Shown: positions 53,674-63,637, numbered from the stretch's first letter. The stretch is DNA of 64,000 nucleotides from Buchnera aphidicola str. Ua (Uroleucon ambrosiae) (GCF_000225465.1 NC_017259.1:62001-126000), one strand, 5' to 3'. Numbers and translations are program-made. The notes: generated by a model from the letters alone, not told the origin.

Positions 53674-55848
53674 ATGATTATTGTAACAGTTGTTTTACCA
53701 TATTCAATTAGACAAAATTTTAAATATTTTCTCCCTAATTATATGTATCCTATTATTGGGGGGCGTATTTTAGTACCATTTAATTCTAAAGATACAGTAG
53801 GTATTGTAATTGATTTTTATAAAACTAATAATGTCAGTCAATTAAATTTAAAATATGTCAAATCATTAATTGATACTAAATCACTTTACAATAAAATTGT
53901 CTTAGATATTTTAATTTGGATAAGCAAAAATTACCATTGTCCTGTTGGATATTTATTATTTTCTGTTTTGCCAAAATGCTTACGTACTGATTATATTCTA
54001 AAAGATATAGTTGTTTTAAAATGGAATATAACAAAAAAAGGTCAAGAGCTAGATTTAAACTATTTAAAAAATAGAAAAAAACAATTAAATGCATTACAAA
54101 TTTTAAAAAAAACTAGCATATTAGATACTGAATTAAAACAATATAACTTATCTAAATTTATTTTAAAAAAATTAGAAAACCAAAAATTATGTCAAATCAA
54201 TAGTATATGTTTAAAAAATCAATATAATTTTAAGATGAAAAAAAAATTTTTTTTAAATAAAAAAATATTAATAGTAATTAATGATATTTTAAATAAAAAA
54301 TGTTTTAAATCGTGGTTATTAACAAATATTACTTTATATATTAAAGTTAAATTTTATTTAGGTTTAATTAAAAAAGTATTGCATAAAAATATGCAAATAC
54401 TCATTTTAGTGCCTTATATTAAAAATATAAATATGATTGTAATATTTTTAAAAAAATTTTTTGATGTATCTATTAATGTATGTCATGCAAAATTAACGAG
54501 TAGACAATACTTAAAAGTGTGGTTGGATATAAAAAATAGTAAAAACTCTATTGTGATTGGTACAAATAAAAGTATTTTTTTACCTTTTTTAAATCTAGGT
54601 CTTATTATTGTTCTTGAAGAACATCATTTAAAATATAAAAATAAAAATCAATTTAGATATCATGTTCGGGATTTAGGAATATTCAGAGCATATAAAACAA
54701 ATATACCAATCATTTTAGATTCAAATACGCCATCATTAAAAACATTATATAATATTTTAAATAAAAAATGTTTTTATGTTAATTTAAATCAATATTATAC
54801 TATTAATAGACAAAATTATAACATTATTAATTTGAAAAAAGAAAAAATAAAATTTCGTTTATCTTTAACGTTAATTCATCAAATTTATAAAAATTTTAAA
54901 AATAAACAAGTATTATTAATTTTTAATAAGTTTAGTTTATTGTTTTTTATATTAACATGTAATAAATGTTCTTGGATATTTACATGTAGTTTATGTCGTG
55001 AATATATCGAAATAAAAAAATATTATAATATTTTATTTTGTACATTTTGTTTAATTCAGTTAGAAAAACCAAAATTTTGTTATGTTTGTGGAAGTGTTTC
55101 TTTAATTATTAAAAATATTAATTTAGAAGAAGTTAAAAATAAAATCAAAAATATTTTTTCAAATATTCCATTGTTGTTTTTATTTAATGAAAGTAAAATT
55201 TATAAGAATATATCAAATAAAAATAATTTTAAAATTTCTTTGCCTAATCCTTATATTATTATCAGTACAGAAGAAATTGTAGAAAATTATTATTTTCCTA
55301 ATGTGCAATTAATCAGTTTAATTTGTATTGATCATCATTATCTTTCTTTTCATTTACATTCTATAGAATATTTTGCACAATTTTACATGAACTTAAATCA
55401 ATTAACGCGATTTAAAAAAGAATCTTTAAAAATATTTATGCAAACATCATTATCTGACAATTTTCACTTAAAAGACATATATAATAATAGGTATCACAAT
55501 TTTTCTAATATATTGCTATCTATAAGAAAAAAATTTTTTCTACCACCTTGGAGTTTTCATAGTGTTATTTATTCTGAAAGTATAGATGCTGAATATAATA
55601 TTGCTTTTTTAAATTTAATTCGTAAAATTTTACAAAAGCAATCTAATAAATATAATATTTTTTTATGGTTTATAGGTCCTGATCATTCTATGAGATTAAC
55701 AAATAAAAATATTTTTTGTAATCAATTGTTAATTGAATGCTCTTCACGTTCTATTTTAAATTATTTATTAAATATATCTATTGATATAGTTAATATTTTT
55801 ACTATTTCAAAACGTGTAAAATGGTTTATAGATATTGAGCCCAATTAA
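53674..55848 (+). CDS. priA: PriA-like primosomal protein lacking helicase motifs
   Basis: The 724-aa length and colinearity with E. coli PriA (732 aa) are clear: the N-terminal MIIVTVVLP matches MPVAHVALP, and KVKWVLDVDP is echoed by the final KRVKWFIDIEPN. The eight zinc cysteines are all kept with native spacing (C429, 432, 438, 441, 456, 459, 469, 472). The ATPase motifs are gone: Walker A GVTGSGKTE reads NITLYIKVK (about 218-226), DEEH reads LEEH (314-317), SATP reads SNTP (350-353), and motifs V (GTQMLAKG) and VI (AGRAGR) are unrecognisable. I start at the ATG at 53674 (GGA upstream, exact match in length to DYLLP); another ATG is at 53662. It may keep a DNA-binding or restart-scaffold role, or be early in decay. 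Confidence 0.88.
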   Translation: MIIVTVVLPYSIRQNFKYFLPNYMYPIIGGRILVPFNSKDTVGIVIDFYKTNNVSQLNLKYVKSLIDTKSLYNKIVLDILIWISKNYHCPVGYLLFSVLPKCLRTDYILKDIVVLKWNITKKGQELDLNYLKNRKKQLNALQILKKTSILDTELKQYNLSKFILKKLENQKLCQINSICLKNQYNFKMKKKFFLNKKILIVINDILNKKCFKSWLLTNITLYIKVKFYLGLIKKVLHKNMQILILVPYIKNINMIVIFLKKFFDVSINVCHAKLTSRQYLKVWLDIKNSKNSIVIGTNKSIFLPFLNLGLIIVLEEHHLKYKNKNQFRYHVRDLGIFRAYKTNIPIILDSNTPSLKTLYNILNKKCFYVNLNQYYTINRQNYNIINLKKEKIKFRLSLTLIHQIYKNFKNKQVLLIFNKFSLLFFILTCNKCSWIFTCSLCREYIEIKKYYNILFCTFCLIQLEKPKFCYVCGSVSLIIKNINLEEVKNKIKNIFSNIPLLFLFNESKIYKNISNKNNFKISLPNPYIIISTEEIVENYYFPNVQLISLICIDHHYLSFHLHSIEYFAQFYMNLNQLTRFKKESLKIFMQTSLSDNFHLKDIYNNRYHNFSNILLSIRKKFFLPPWSFHSVIYSESIDAEYNIAFLNLIRKILQKQSNKYNIFLWFIGPDHSMRLTNKNIFCNQLLIECSSRSILNYLLNISIDIVNIFTISKRVKWFIDIEPN

Positions 55849-55939
55849 AAAAACAATGATTATTTTTTTATAATGTTGAAGTTATAAAAGAATTAGAATA
55901 AAATATTTAATTCTATATAAATATATAATAGAAGGTTTT

Positions 55940-57208
55940 ATGAATCCATGTAATTTAATTGACATGTTACGTAATAGAGGTTTAATATCACATATTGCAC
56001 ATGAAAATAGTTTAAATGAAATTATTCAAAATCATTTTATTTCTCTTTATTGTGGTTTTGATCCTACAGATGATAGTCTACATATTGGTCATCTTTTACC
56101 ATTGATTACTTTAAAAAGATTTCAAATAGCAGGCCATCGACCTATAGTATTAATAGGAGGTGCTACTAGTTTAATAGGCGATCCAAGTTTTAAGAAAAAA
56201 GAACGTATTTTTTGTTCTAATAAAAATATTAATTTATGGACAGAAAAAATTAGTAAACAAATTTCTTATTTTTTAGATTTTAATTGTGGAGATAATAGCG
56301 CATGTTTATTAAATAATAATATATGGTTTAATAAAATAAATATTTTATCTTTTTTAAGAGACGTTGGAAAACATTTTTCGATTAATACTATGATTAATCG
56401 AACTGCAGTAAAACAAAGAATTATTAGACCTGATCAAGGTATTTCATTCACAGAATTTTCTTATAATTTATTACAAGCATATGATTTTTTTATTTTACAT
56501 GAGAAATATCAAGTATTACTCCAAATTGGCGGAGCAGATCAATGGGGTAATATTTCTTCTGGTATGCATTTGATTTATCGTAGAAATCGAAAAAAAGTTT
56601 TTGGTTTAACAATTCCTCTATTAATTCAATCTAATGGAATTAAATTTGGAAAAACAGAATCCGGAACTGTATGGCTCAATGCTAAGAAAACTAGTCCTTA
56701 TAAATTTTATCAATTTTGGATGAATATAGAAGATACTAATGTTTATGATTTTTTAAAAATGTTTACTTTTATAGATATTTTAGAAATTAATCAAAGAGAG
56801 AAAGAACGACATATTGGAAATAATGTTATGTATGATAAATCTTGTCTTGCAAAAAATATTACTGAATTAGTTCATGGAAAAGAACAATTATTATCAGTTG
56901 AGCGTATTACTCACTTTCTCTTTTCAAAACAACATATTTATCTTAAAGAGTCTGATTTTGAGCAATTAAAACAAGATGGTATACCATCAGTGCAAGTAAA
57001 ATATATAAAAGATTTACAAGATGCTTTAGTTTATACTTCATTAGCGCAATCTCGAACTCATGCTAAAAATATGATAATTTCAAATTCTATTTCAATTAAT
57101 CGACAAAAAATCAGAAAAAATCATATTTTTAATAATCAAGATAAACTTTTTGGAAAATTTACACTGTTATCTAGAGGGAAAAAACATCATTCTTTATTAT
57201 GTTGGTAA
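55940..57208 (+). CDS. tyrS: Tyrosyl-tRNA synthetase
   Basis: This class I synthetase is 422 aa (E. coli 424). YCGFDPTDDSLHIGHL contains the HIGH motif; the tyrosine pocket has QAYDFFIL and QIGGADQWGN; KMSKS reads KFGKTES. The C-terminal S4-like domain is present. The 3' end overlaps the end of convergent sufA by 22 bases. Confidence 0.97.
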   Translation: MNPCNLIDMLRNRGLISHIAHENSLNEIIQNHFISLYCGFDPTDDSLHIGHLLPLITLKRFQIAGHRPIVLIGGATSLIGDPSFKKKERIFCSNKNINLWTEKISKQISYFLDFNCGDNSACLLNNNIWFNKINILSFLRDVGKHFSINTMINRTAVKQRIIRPDQGISFTEFSYNLLQAYDFFILHEKYQVLLQIGGADQWGNISSGMHLIYRRNRKKVFGLTIPLLIQSNGIKFGKTESGTVWLNAKKTSPYKFYQFWMNIEDTNVYDFLKMFTFIDILEINQREKERHIGNNVMYDKSCLAKNITELVHGKEQLLSVERITHFLFSKQHIYLKESDFEQLKQDGIPSVQVKYIKDLQDALVYTSLAQSRTHAKNMIISNSISINRQKIRKNHIFNNQDKLFGKFTLLSRGKKHHSLLCW

Positions 57209-57606
57209 TTATTAAAATTAATTGAAAAACTTTCGCCACAACCGCAAAATTTTTCTAGTTTAGTATTATAAAATTTAAATACTTTATTAACATTAATTTT
57301 AATAAAATCTATTTTGACTCCATCGAAAAATGGTATATCTTTAGAGTACATATATATTAAAATTTTTTTATAGAAAAAAGCTACTTCTTCTATATCATTT
57401 TCTTTTTTTAAATCTGAATATTGTACTAATTTCATTGTATAACGAAATCCTGCGCATCCTGATTTTTTTATTTTTAATCTAATTCCTTTATTATTAGCAT
57501 TTAAATTAATTAAAAATATTATTTGATTGATAGCAGATTCAGTGATAAAAATACCTTTCCATTTTATTTTATTTATTAAATATGTGTTTATTTCATATTT
57601 TTTCAT
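57187..57606 (-). CDS. sufA: A-type Fe-S carrier protein SufA-like
   Basis: This A-type scaffold/carrier for iron-sulfur clusters is about 139 aa. The three cluster cysteines are C51 (SGCAGFRY), C121 and C123 (FCGCGESF). FFDGVKIDFIK and NKVFKFYN follow SufA rather than IscA or ErpA most closely. Synteny with ydiK also points to the suf locus. I start at the ATG at 57604-57606 with AAGAGA upstream. An extra 11-residue tail (INFNNYQHNKE) arises because the stop lies inside the end of tyrS on the other strand. No sufBCDSE genes are adjacent. Confidence 0.85.
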   Translation of the reverse strand: MKKYEINTYLINKIKWKGIFITESAINQIIFLINLNANNKGIRLKIKKSGCAGFRYTMKLVQYSDLKKENDIEEVAFFYKKILIYMYSKDIPFFDGVKIDFIKINVNKVFKFYNTKLEKFCGCGESFSINFNNYQHNKE

Positions 57607-57832
57607 GATATTCTCTTTTTTAAAATATTTTTTAGAAAAAATAATTGTATTTAAAATGTTCAATATTGTAATTAAATATTTATATTTTACACAATATTAC
57701 TTTTTATTAATTATTTTTATAATTTTTAATGTTATAATTATTTTATATTTCTATAGAAATATAAATTTTTTATAAAAATTAATTTTGCAAGAAATTACTT
57801 ATAATATAAAAATATTGAGGTAAAATAATTAT

Positions 57833-58912
57833 ATGCAAAATTCAAAAGACAAGATAGATTTATTACAATCTATTTTATCATTGATATTTATTATTTCTAT
57901 GGGTGTAATAAGTTTTTTAGTTATTAGACCATTTGTATTAGGATTTTCTTGGGCTAGTATGATTGTAATTGCTACTTGGCCATTAATGTTAAAAATACAA
58001 AAATTTTTTGGAGGTAAACGATCTATTGCAGTAATAATAATGATTATAATTTTACTATTGTTGTTTATTATTCCAGTGTTTTTTTTAGTCAATAGTTTAA
58101 TTGCTACAAGTATACCTCTTATACACTGGTTGAGTTCAAATACTTTAGAATTTCCAGAATTAGAATGGCTGCAAGATATTCCCCTTGTTGGAAAAAAAAT
58201 ATTTTTAAGCTATCAAGAATTATTAGATAGCGATGGAAGAGCTTTAATTCGTGAAGTTAAACCTTATATGGGACGTACAACAGAATTTGTTATAATACAA
58301 GTTAAAAATTGTGGTTTGTTTTTTATTCATTTAATATTAATGCTATTTTTTAGTACTTTACTATATTGGAATGGTGAAAAAATTAGTGAAGTAGTAAAAA
58401 AATTTGCATTACGACTAAGTGAAAATAACGGTTATGCTATTATTTTACTCGCAACTCAAGCAATAAGAGCTGTTGCATTAGGTGTGGCAGTTACAGCTTT
58501 AATACAAGCTTTATTATCTGGTATAGGATTATTAATGTCTGGTATTCCTTATTGGGCATTACTAATGATAATAATTTTTTTTTCTTGTTTAATACAATTA
58601 GGACCATTACCTATTTTAATACCTTCAATTATATGGCTATATTGGAATAATAACACTACTTGGGGTACAATATTATTAGTTTGGAGTAGTCTTGTATTTA
58701 TACTTGATCATATACTTAGACCGTTTGTTATACGAATAGGGGCAGATTTGCCTATTTTATTAATTTTATTTGGAGTTATTGGTGGTTTATTAATTTTTGG
58801 TATGATTGGTTTATTTATTGGTCCAGTTGTGTTAGTGATATTTTATCGTTTAATAATTTCATGGATATATGGAATTTCGATTGCATCTTTTTTAGAAAAA
58901 ATACATTGTTAA
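57833..58912 (+). CDS. ydiK: AI-2E family membrane protein YdiK
   Basis: The product is 359 aa (E. coli YdiK about 370), with seven to eight hydrophobic helices and the family pattern. A helical pair lies at the N-terminus (about 13-55), another helix follows FGGKRS at about 63-83, and conserved segments include RAVALGVAVTALIQALLSGIGLL, YWALLMIIIFFSCLIQLGP and LDHILRPFVIRIGADLP. The transported substrate in symbionts is unknown. It follows sufA divergently. Confidence 0.92.
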   Translation: MQNSKDKIDLLQSILSLIFIISMGVISFLVIRPFVLGFSWASMIVIATWPLMLKIQKFFGGKRSIAVIIMIIILLLLFIIPVFFLVNSLIATSIPLIHWLSSNTLEFPELEWLQDIPLVGKKIFLSYQELLDSDGRALIREVKPYMGRTTEFVIIQVKNCGLFFIHLILMLFFSTLLYWNGEKISEVVKKFALRLSENNGYAIILLATQAIRAVALGVAVTALIQALLSGIGLLMSGIPYWALLMIIIFFSCLIQLGPLPILIPSIIWLYWNNNTTWGTILLVWSSLVFILDHILRPFVIRIGADLPILLILFGVIGGLLIFGMIGLFIGPVVLVIFYRLIISWIYGISIASFLEKIHC

Positions 58913-59263
58913 AAACAAGTATATAAATATAGAAAAAGTAGAGTTAAATAAATATTTTAAATTAAATATAATCTTAATTATAATACATTTATAAAAATAA
59001 TTTATTTGCATCTAATACAGATAAAATAAAAAAATAATCATAAAATAATAACTATTTAAGATTTAATCTTCATTTATCTCTGTTTAAACTTATGTAATAT
59101 TATTTATATTATACTATTAACAATTTCTTCTCCCTAATATTATAAAATGTTTCTATTAAGTATTAAAACATTATTAGAAATCAAATTTGAACTAATTAAT
59201 TTTTCGTAATTTTATCATATCTTATTATTCTTTCCAGAACAAAAAATTCATTTAGAGAATAAA
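58913..59263. other. 351-base gap between ydiK and aroH
   Basis: This is A+T-rich DNA on the coding side of two plus-strand genes. I see no open frame, RNA gene or strong hairpin. It must contain the aroH promoter; no sequence stands out. A trp-operator-like palindrome of the E. coli aroH type is not visible. Confidence 0.6.
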
Positions 59264-60310
59264 ATGAAAAAAACAGATGAACTACGTACAATACGAATTG
59301 ATCCATTAATTACTCCATTTGAATTAGCAAAGCAATATGCTATTACTTCAGAAATTATGGATACTGTTATCGCAACAAGACAAAATATTGCTCGTATCAT
59401 GACTGGAAAAGATTTACGATTACTTGTAGTAATAGGTCCATGTTCAGTTCATGATCCTGTCGCAGCAGTAGAATATGCTCATCGATTATATGAATTAAGA
59501 TTGAAATATCAAGAACGTCTTGAAATTATAATGCGAACATATTTTGAAAAACCAAGAACAGTAGTTGGATGGAAAGGATTAATTTCAGATCCAGATTTAA
59601 ACGGTAGTTTTAGAGTAAATCATGGATTAGCAATCGCTAGAAAATTATTATTAGACATTAATGCAATAGGAATGCCTGCTGCAACTGAATTTCTTGATAT
59701 AGTTATAGGTCAATTTATTGCAGATTTGATTAGTTGGGGTGCGATTGGAGCCAGAACAACTGAAAGTCAGATTCACAGAGAAATGGCTTCTGCTCTTTCA
59801 TGTCCAGTAGGTTTTAAAAATGGTACTGATGGTAACATACGAATTGCTATTGATGCGATTCGTGCAGCAAAAGTCCAACATTTATTTTTAGCACCTAATA
59901 AAAATGGGCAAATGACAATTAATCATACTAGTGGTAATCCATATGGTCATATAATTATGCGTGGTGGGCGTACTCCTAATTATCATTCTAATAATATTGA
60001 TTTAGCAGTAAAAAATTTACGTGAATTTAATTTATCAGAATACTTAATGGTTGATTTTAGTCATGGTAATTGTTTAAAAGAGCATCTTCGTCAAAAAGAT
60101 GTTTCTAAATCTATTTCTCATCAAATTTCTCATGGCTCCCAAGCGATATTTGGTGTTATGATTGAAAGCTTTTTAGAAGAGGGCTTTCAAAAAGTAGTAA
60201 AAAATCAACCATTAATATATGGAAAATCAATTACTGATGCTTGTTTAAATTGGAAAGATAGCACTTTAATAATTAAACAATTAGCCGATGCTGTAGATGC
60301 TCGTTTTTAG
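59264..60310 (+). CDS. aroH: 3-deoxy-D-arabino-heptulosonate 7-phosphate (DAHP) synthase
   Basis: This enzyme joins PEP and erythrose 4-phosphate, the entry to the shikimate pathway that ends with aroC elsewhere in the window. It is 348 aa, equal to the Trp-regulated E. coli AroH. Motifs: VIGPCSVHDPVAAVEYA, MRTYFEKPRTVVGWKG, GARTTESQIHREMASAL, KNGTDGNI and VDFSHGNCLKEH. Length and position suggest AroH rather than AroF/G, but regulation cannot be read from the sequence. Confidence 0.94.
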   Translation: MKKTDELRTIRIDPLITPFELAKQYAITSEIMDTVIATRQNIARIMTGKDLRLLVVIGPCSVHDPVAAVEYAHRLYELRLKYQERLEIIMRTYFEKPRTVVGWKGLISDPDLNGSFRVNHGLAIARKLLLDINAIGMPAATEFLDIVIGQFIADLISWGAIGARTTESQIHREMASALSCPVGFKNGTDGNIRIAIDAIRAAKVQHLFLAPNKNGQMTINHTSGNPYGHIIMRGGRTPNYHSNNIDLAVKNLREFNLSEYLMVDFSHGNCLKEHLRQKDVSKSISHQISHGSQAIFGVMIESFLEEGFQKVVKNQPLIYGKSITDACLNWKDSTLIIKQLADAVDARF

Positions 60311-60313
60311 TTT

Positions 60314-60344
60314 ATATGCTAGTCAAAAAATTTGACTAGCATAT
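60314..60344 (+). terminator. Terminator-like hairpin after aroH
   Basis: A perfect 14-bp stem (ATATGCTAGTCAAA / TTTGACTAGCATAT) closes an AAA loop only 4 bases after the aroH stop. The tail (TAGTTCAATTT) is only moderately U-rich. Confidence 0.7.
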
Positions 60345-60497
60345 TAGTTCAATTTAAAACAATTTTATATATTTTATAATATGTGATTTTTATATTTTGT
60401 ATGTAAAATATATATATTTACATAAATAACTATGTTTTTAAATTTATATATTTAATTATATTAAATAAACAATATTTTTAATTAAGGACCGAATAGA

Positions 60498-62426
60498 ATG
60501 CCTGTAATAAGATTTAACGATGGAAGTCAACAGGTGTACGACAATGCTATTGCATTAATAGAGACGATTAAAAATAAAAATCCTAATATAATTAAGTCTC
60601 TTATTGCAATTTCTATAAATAACCATTTTTCCAATTTAAATTTTATAATAAAAAAAGATTCTATTATAAATTTAATAAGTAAAAAAGACGATAAAGCATT
60701 AGATATTATTCGGTATTCTTGTGCACAACTTTTAAGTTATGCTATAAAAAATATTTGGCCACATGGACACATTGCTGAAATTAATATTTCTAAAAATGGT
60801 TTTTATTGTGATATAGATGTAAAAGATTCCATTTTAATCAAGGATCTTGTAATTTTAGAAAATAAGATGAAACTGCTTATAAAAAAAGAATATGAAATTG
60901 TTAATAAGTTAGTTTCTTATTCTCAAGCGAAAAAAATATTTCAAGAATTTAATGAACCATATAAAATATTTTTTATGGATAACAAAATTAATCTCAATAA
61001 AAAAATTTCGTTATATTACCATGAAAATTATGTAGATTTTGATATTGGTATGCAAGTTTATAATATAAAATTTTGTAATAATTTTAAATTACAAAAAATA
61101 GGAGGTATTTATTGGAAAGGCAATAAAAAAAACAAGATGTTACAGCGTATTTATGGTACTGCTTGGTCTAATAAAACACAATTAGAAGAACATCTTAAAT
61201 ATTTGCATGAATTGGATAAAAGAGATCATAGAAAACTTGGAAAGTTTCTTGAATTGTATCATATGCAAGAAGAATCTCCAGGTATGATTTTTTGGCATGA
61301 TAAAGGTTGGATTATTTTTAATGAACTACAAAATTTTGTTCGATCAAAATTAAAAGAATATCAATATCAAGAAGTTAAAACACCATTATTAATAGATAAG
61401 TTAATATGGGAAAAAAGCGGACATTGGGATAATTATAAAAATGCAATTTTTACCACATTATCGGAACATCGAGAATACTGTATTAAGCCGATGAATTGCC
61501 CTGGTCATCTTCAAATTTTTAATAATAAATTAAAATCTTATCGAGATTTACCTATTCGTATGGCAGAATTTGGTAGTTGTCATCGTAATGAACCTTCAGG
61601 TTCGTTACATGGTTTGATGCGTGTACGTAATTTTACTCAAGATGATGCACATATATTTTGCACTAGAGAGCAAGTACGTACTGAAATTAATGATTGTATT
61701 AAAATGATATATGATTTATATAGTATATTTAATTTTAAAAAAATATTAGTTAAATTATCTACACGTCCAAAAAAAAGCATTGGAACTGATATTTTATGGA
61801 ATGCAGCAGAAAAAGATTTATCTGATATGCTGATCAAAAATCATTTATCATTTGAATATCAATCCGGAGAAGGCGCTTTTTATGGTCCTAAAATTGAATT
61901 TATTTTACAAGATTCTTTAAATAGAAATTGGCAATGTGGAACAATTCAACTTGATTTTTATTTACCATTACGTTTAAATTCATTTTATATTAATGAAAAA
62001 AATGAACGTCAAATACCTATTATGATTCATCGTGCAATATTAGGTTCAATAGAGCGTTTTATTGGTATATTAATTGAAGAATCTTCAGGAAATTTACCAA
62101 CATGGCTTTCTCCAGTACAAGTAGTTATAATTAGTATTTCAAATGTTGATTGTAATTATATTAATAAATTAATTAAGCAATTGGCTAATATTAATATTCG
62201 TGTAGAATCAGATCTAAGAAATGAAAAAATAGGTTTTAAAATTCGAGAACATATATTACGTAGAATACCTTATATTATTATTTGTGGTGAAAAAGAAATT
62301 AGTGCTAAAAAAATATCTGTCCGTAATAGAAAAGGTGAGACTTTTAAAATGATTGATGTTGATTTATTTATTCAAAAGTTACAAAAAGAAATTTTGACTC
62401 GTAACTTTCATCAAATGGAGGAATAA
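60498..62426 (+). CDS. thrS: Threonyl-tRNA synthetase
   Basis: This class II synthetase is 642 aa, equal to E. coli. It has an N-terminal TGS domain (MPVIRFNDGSQQVY), an editing domain with the altered H-x3-H zone around residues 70-75, and a catalytic core with the zinc ligand in KPMNCPGH. FRNEPSGSL-like HRNEPSGSLHGLMRVR, DDAHIFC and the C-terminal LSPVQVVIIS anticodon domain follow. AAGGACCGAA lies before the ATG. The editing motif that is HxxxH in E. coli reads CAQLLSY here near residue 75, so Ser-tRNA editing may be weakened. It is first in thrS-infC-rpmI-rplT. Confidence 0.96.
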   Translation: MPVIRFNDGSQQVYDNAIALIETIKNKNPNIIKSLIAISINNHFSNLNFIIKKDSIINLISKKDDKALDIIRYSCAQLLSYAIKNIWPHGHIAEINISKNGFYCDIDVKDSILIKDLVILENKMKLLIKKEYEIVNKLVSYSQAKKIFQEFNEPYKIFFMDNKINLNKKISLYYHENYVDFDIGMQVYNIKFCNNFKLQKIGGIYWKGNKKNKMLQRIYGTAWSNKTQLEEHLKYLHELDKRDHRKLGKFLELYHMQEESPGMIFWHDKGWIIFNELQNFVRSKLKEYQYQEVKTPLLIDKLIWEKSGHWDNYKNAIFTTLSEHREYCIKPMNCPGHLQIFNNKLKSYRDLPIRMAEFGSCHRNEPSGSLHGLMRVRNFTQDDAHIFCTREQVRTEINDCIKMIYDLYSIFNFKKILVKLSTRPKKSIGTDILWNAAEKDLSDMLIKNHLSFEYQSGEGAFYGPKIEFILQDSLNRNWQCGTIQLDFYLPLRLNSFYINEKNERQIPIMIHRAILGSIERFIGILIEESSGNLPTWLSPVQVVIISISNVDCNYINKLIKQLANINIRVESDLRNEKIGFKIREHILRRIPYIIICGEKEISAKKISVRNRKGETFKMIDVDLFIQKLQKEILTRNFHQMEE

Positions 62427-62429
62427 AGT

Positions 62430-62969
62430 ATTAAAGGTGGAAAAAGAATGCAATTAACACGTCCTAATCGAATTAATGGCGAAATAAGAGCTATTAAAGT
62501 TCGCCTTACAGGTGTAGATGGAAATCAAATTGGGATAGTTAACTTACGTGAAGCTTTAGAAAAATCTGAAGCATTAGGATTAGATTTAGTAGAAATTAGC
62601 CCAAATGCTGAACCTCCTGTTTGTCGTATTATGGATTATGGAAAGTTTCTTTATGAAAAAAGTAAATCTTCTAAAGAACAAAAAAAGAAACAAAAAGTAA
62701 TTCACATAAAAGAAATAAAATTTCGTCCAGGAACTGATGAAGGTGATTATCAAGTTAAATTACGTAATTTAATACGATTTTTAGAATGCGGTGATAAAGT
62801 AAAAATTACCCTCCGATTTAGAGGTCGCGAAATGGCTCATCAAAAAATTGGTATAAACGTCTTAAATCGTATTACACATGATTTAATTGAATTAGCAATT
62901 GTAGAATCATTTCCATCAAAAATTGAAGGTCGTCAAATGATAATGATTTTAGCACCTAAGAAGAAATAG
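62430..62969 (+). CDS. infC: Translation initiation factor IF-3 (AUU start)
   Basis: IF-3 proofreads initiator tRNA and start codons. The in-frame ATG at 62448 would lose the first six residues. From the ATT at 62430 the reading is [19 protein letters not shown], which matches E. coli [20 protein letters not shown]. coli infC starts with AUU. GGAGG stands about 9 bases upstream, inside the end of thrS. The protein is 179 aa (E. coli 180) with the [19 protein letters not shown] core. The AUU start lets IF-3 repress its own translation, so that feedback is probably preserved. Confidence 0.93.
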   Translation: MKGGKRMQLTRPNRINGEIRAIKVRLTGVDGNQIGIVNLREALEKSEALGLDLVEISPNAEPPVCRIMDYGKFLYEKSKSSKEQKKKQKVIHIKEIKFRPGTDEGDYQVKLRNLIRFLECGDKVKITLRFRGREMAHQKIGINVLNRITHDLIELAIVESFPSKIEGRQMIMILAPKKK

Positions 62970-63019
62970 TGCTAATAAATTAATTATATTTTCTTTTTAT
63001 AATTTTAACGAAATAATTT

Positions 63020-63217
63020 ATGCCAAAAATTAAAACTTTAAAAAGTGCAGCTAAACGTTTTAAAAAAACTGCATCTGATAAATTTAAACGTAAACAAGCT
63101 AACTTACGTCATATTTTAACAAAAAAAACAACACATAAAAAACGTCATCTTCGTTCTAAAATTCTAGTATCTAAAGGAGATATAGATCGAGTTAAATCTT
63201 TTTTACCATATGCATAA
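63020..63217 (+). CDS. rpmI: 50S ribosomal protein L35
   Basis: The product is 65 aa, as in E. coli. [17 protein letters not shown] and the [10 protein letters not shown] block are diagnostic. It lies between infC and rplT in the standard operon. Confidence 0.98.
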   Translation: MPKIKTLKSAAKRFKKTASDKFKRKQANLRHILTKKTTHKKRHLRSKILVSKGDIDRVKSFLPYA

Positions 63218-63258
63218 AAAATTTATTTTGTTAAGATTTTGTGAATAGGAGAGCATAA

Positions 63259-63615
63259 ATGGCTCGTGTTAAACGTGGTGTAATTGCTCATGCTCGCCAC
63301 AAAAAAATCTTAAAGCAAGCAAAAGGTTATTATGGAGCTCGTTCGAGAATTTATAGAGTTGCATGTCAAGCAGTGACTAAAGCTGGTCAGTATGCGTATC
63401 GTGACAGACGACAAAAAAAAAGACAATTTCGTCAATTATGGATTTCACGTATTAATGCTGCTGTTCGTCAAAGTCAAATGTCTTATAGTAACTTCATGTT
63501 TGGGTTAAAGAAAGCTTCAATTAATATTGATCGAAAAATATTATCTGATATTGCTATATTTGATATTTTTTCATTTAATAAATTAGTCGAGAGAGCAAAA
63601 AAAGCTTTGTCGTAA
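63259..63615 (+). CDS. rplT: 50S ribosomal protein L20
   Basis: The product is 118 aa, as in E. coli. [32 protein letters not shown] and [15 protein letters not shown] are conserved. GGAG precedes the ATG. In E. coli L20 represses rpmI-rplT translation; I did not resolve the corresponding mRNA pseudoknot here. Confidence 0.98.
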   Translation: MARVKRGVIAHARHKKILKQAKGYYGARSRIYRVACQAVTKAGQYAYRDRRQKKRQFRQLWISRINAAVRQSQMSYSNFMFGLKKASINIDRKILSDIAIFDIFSFNKLVERAKKALS

Positions 63616-63637
63616 ATGTTGAATTTTAATATATTAA

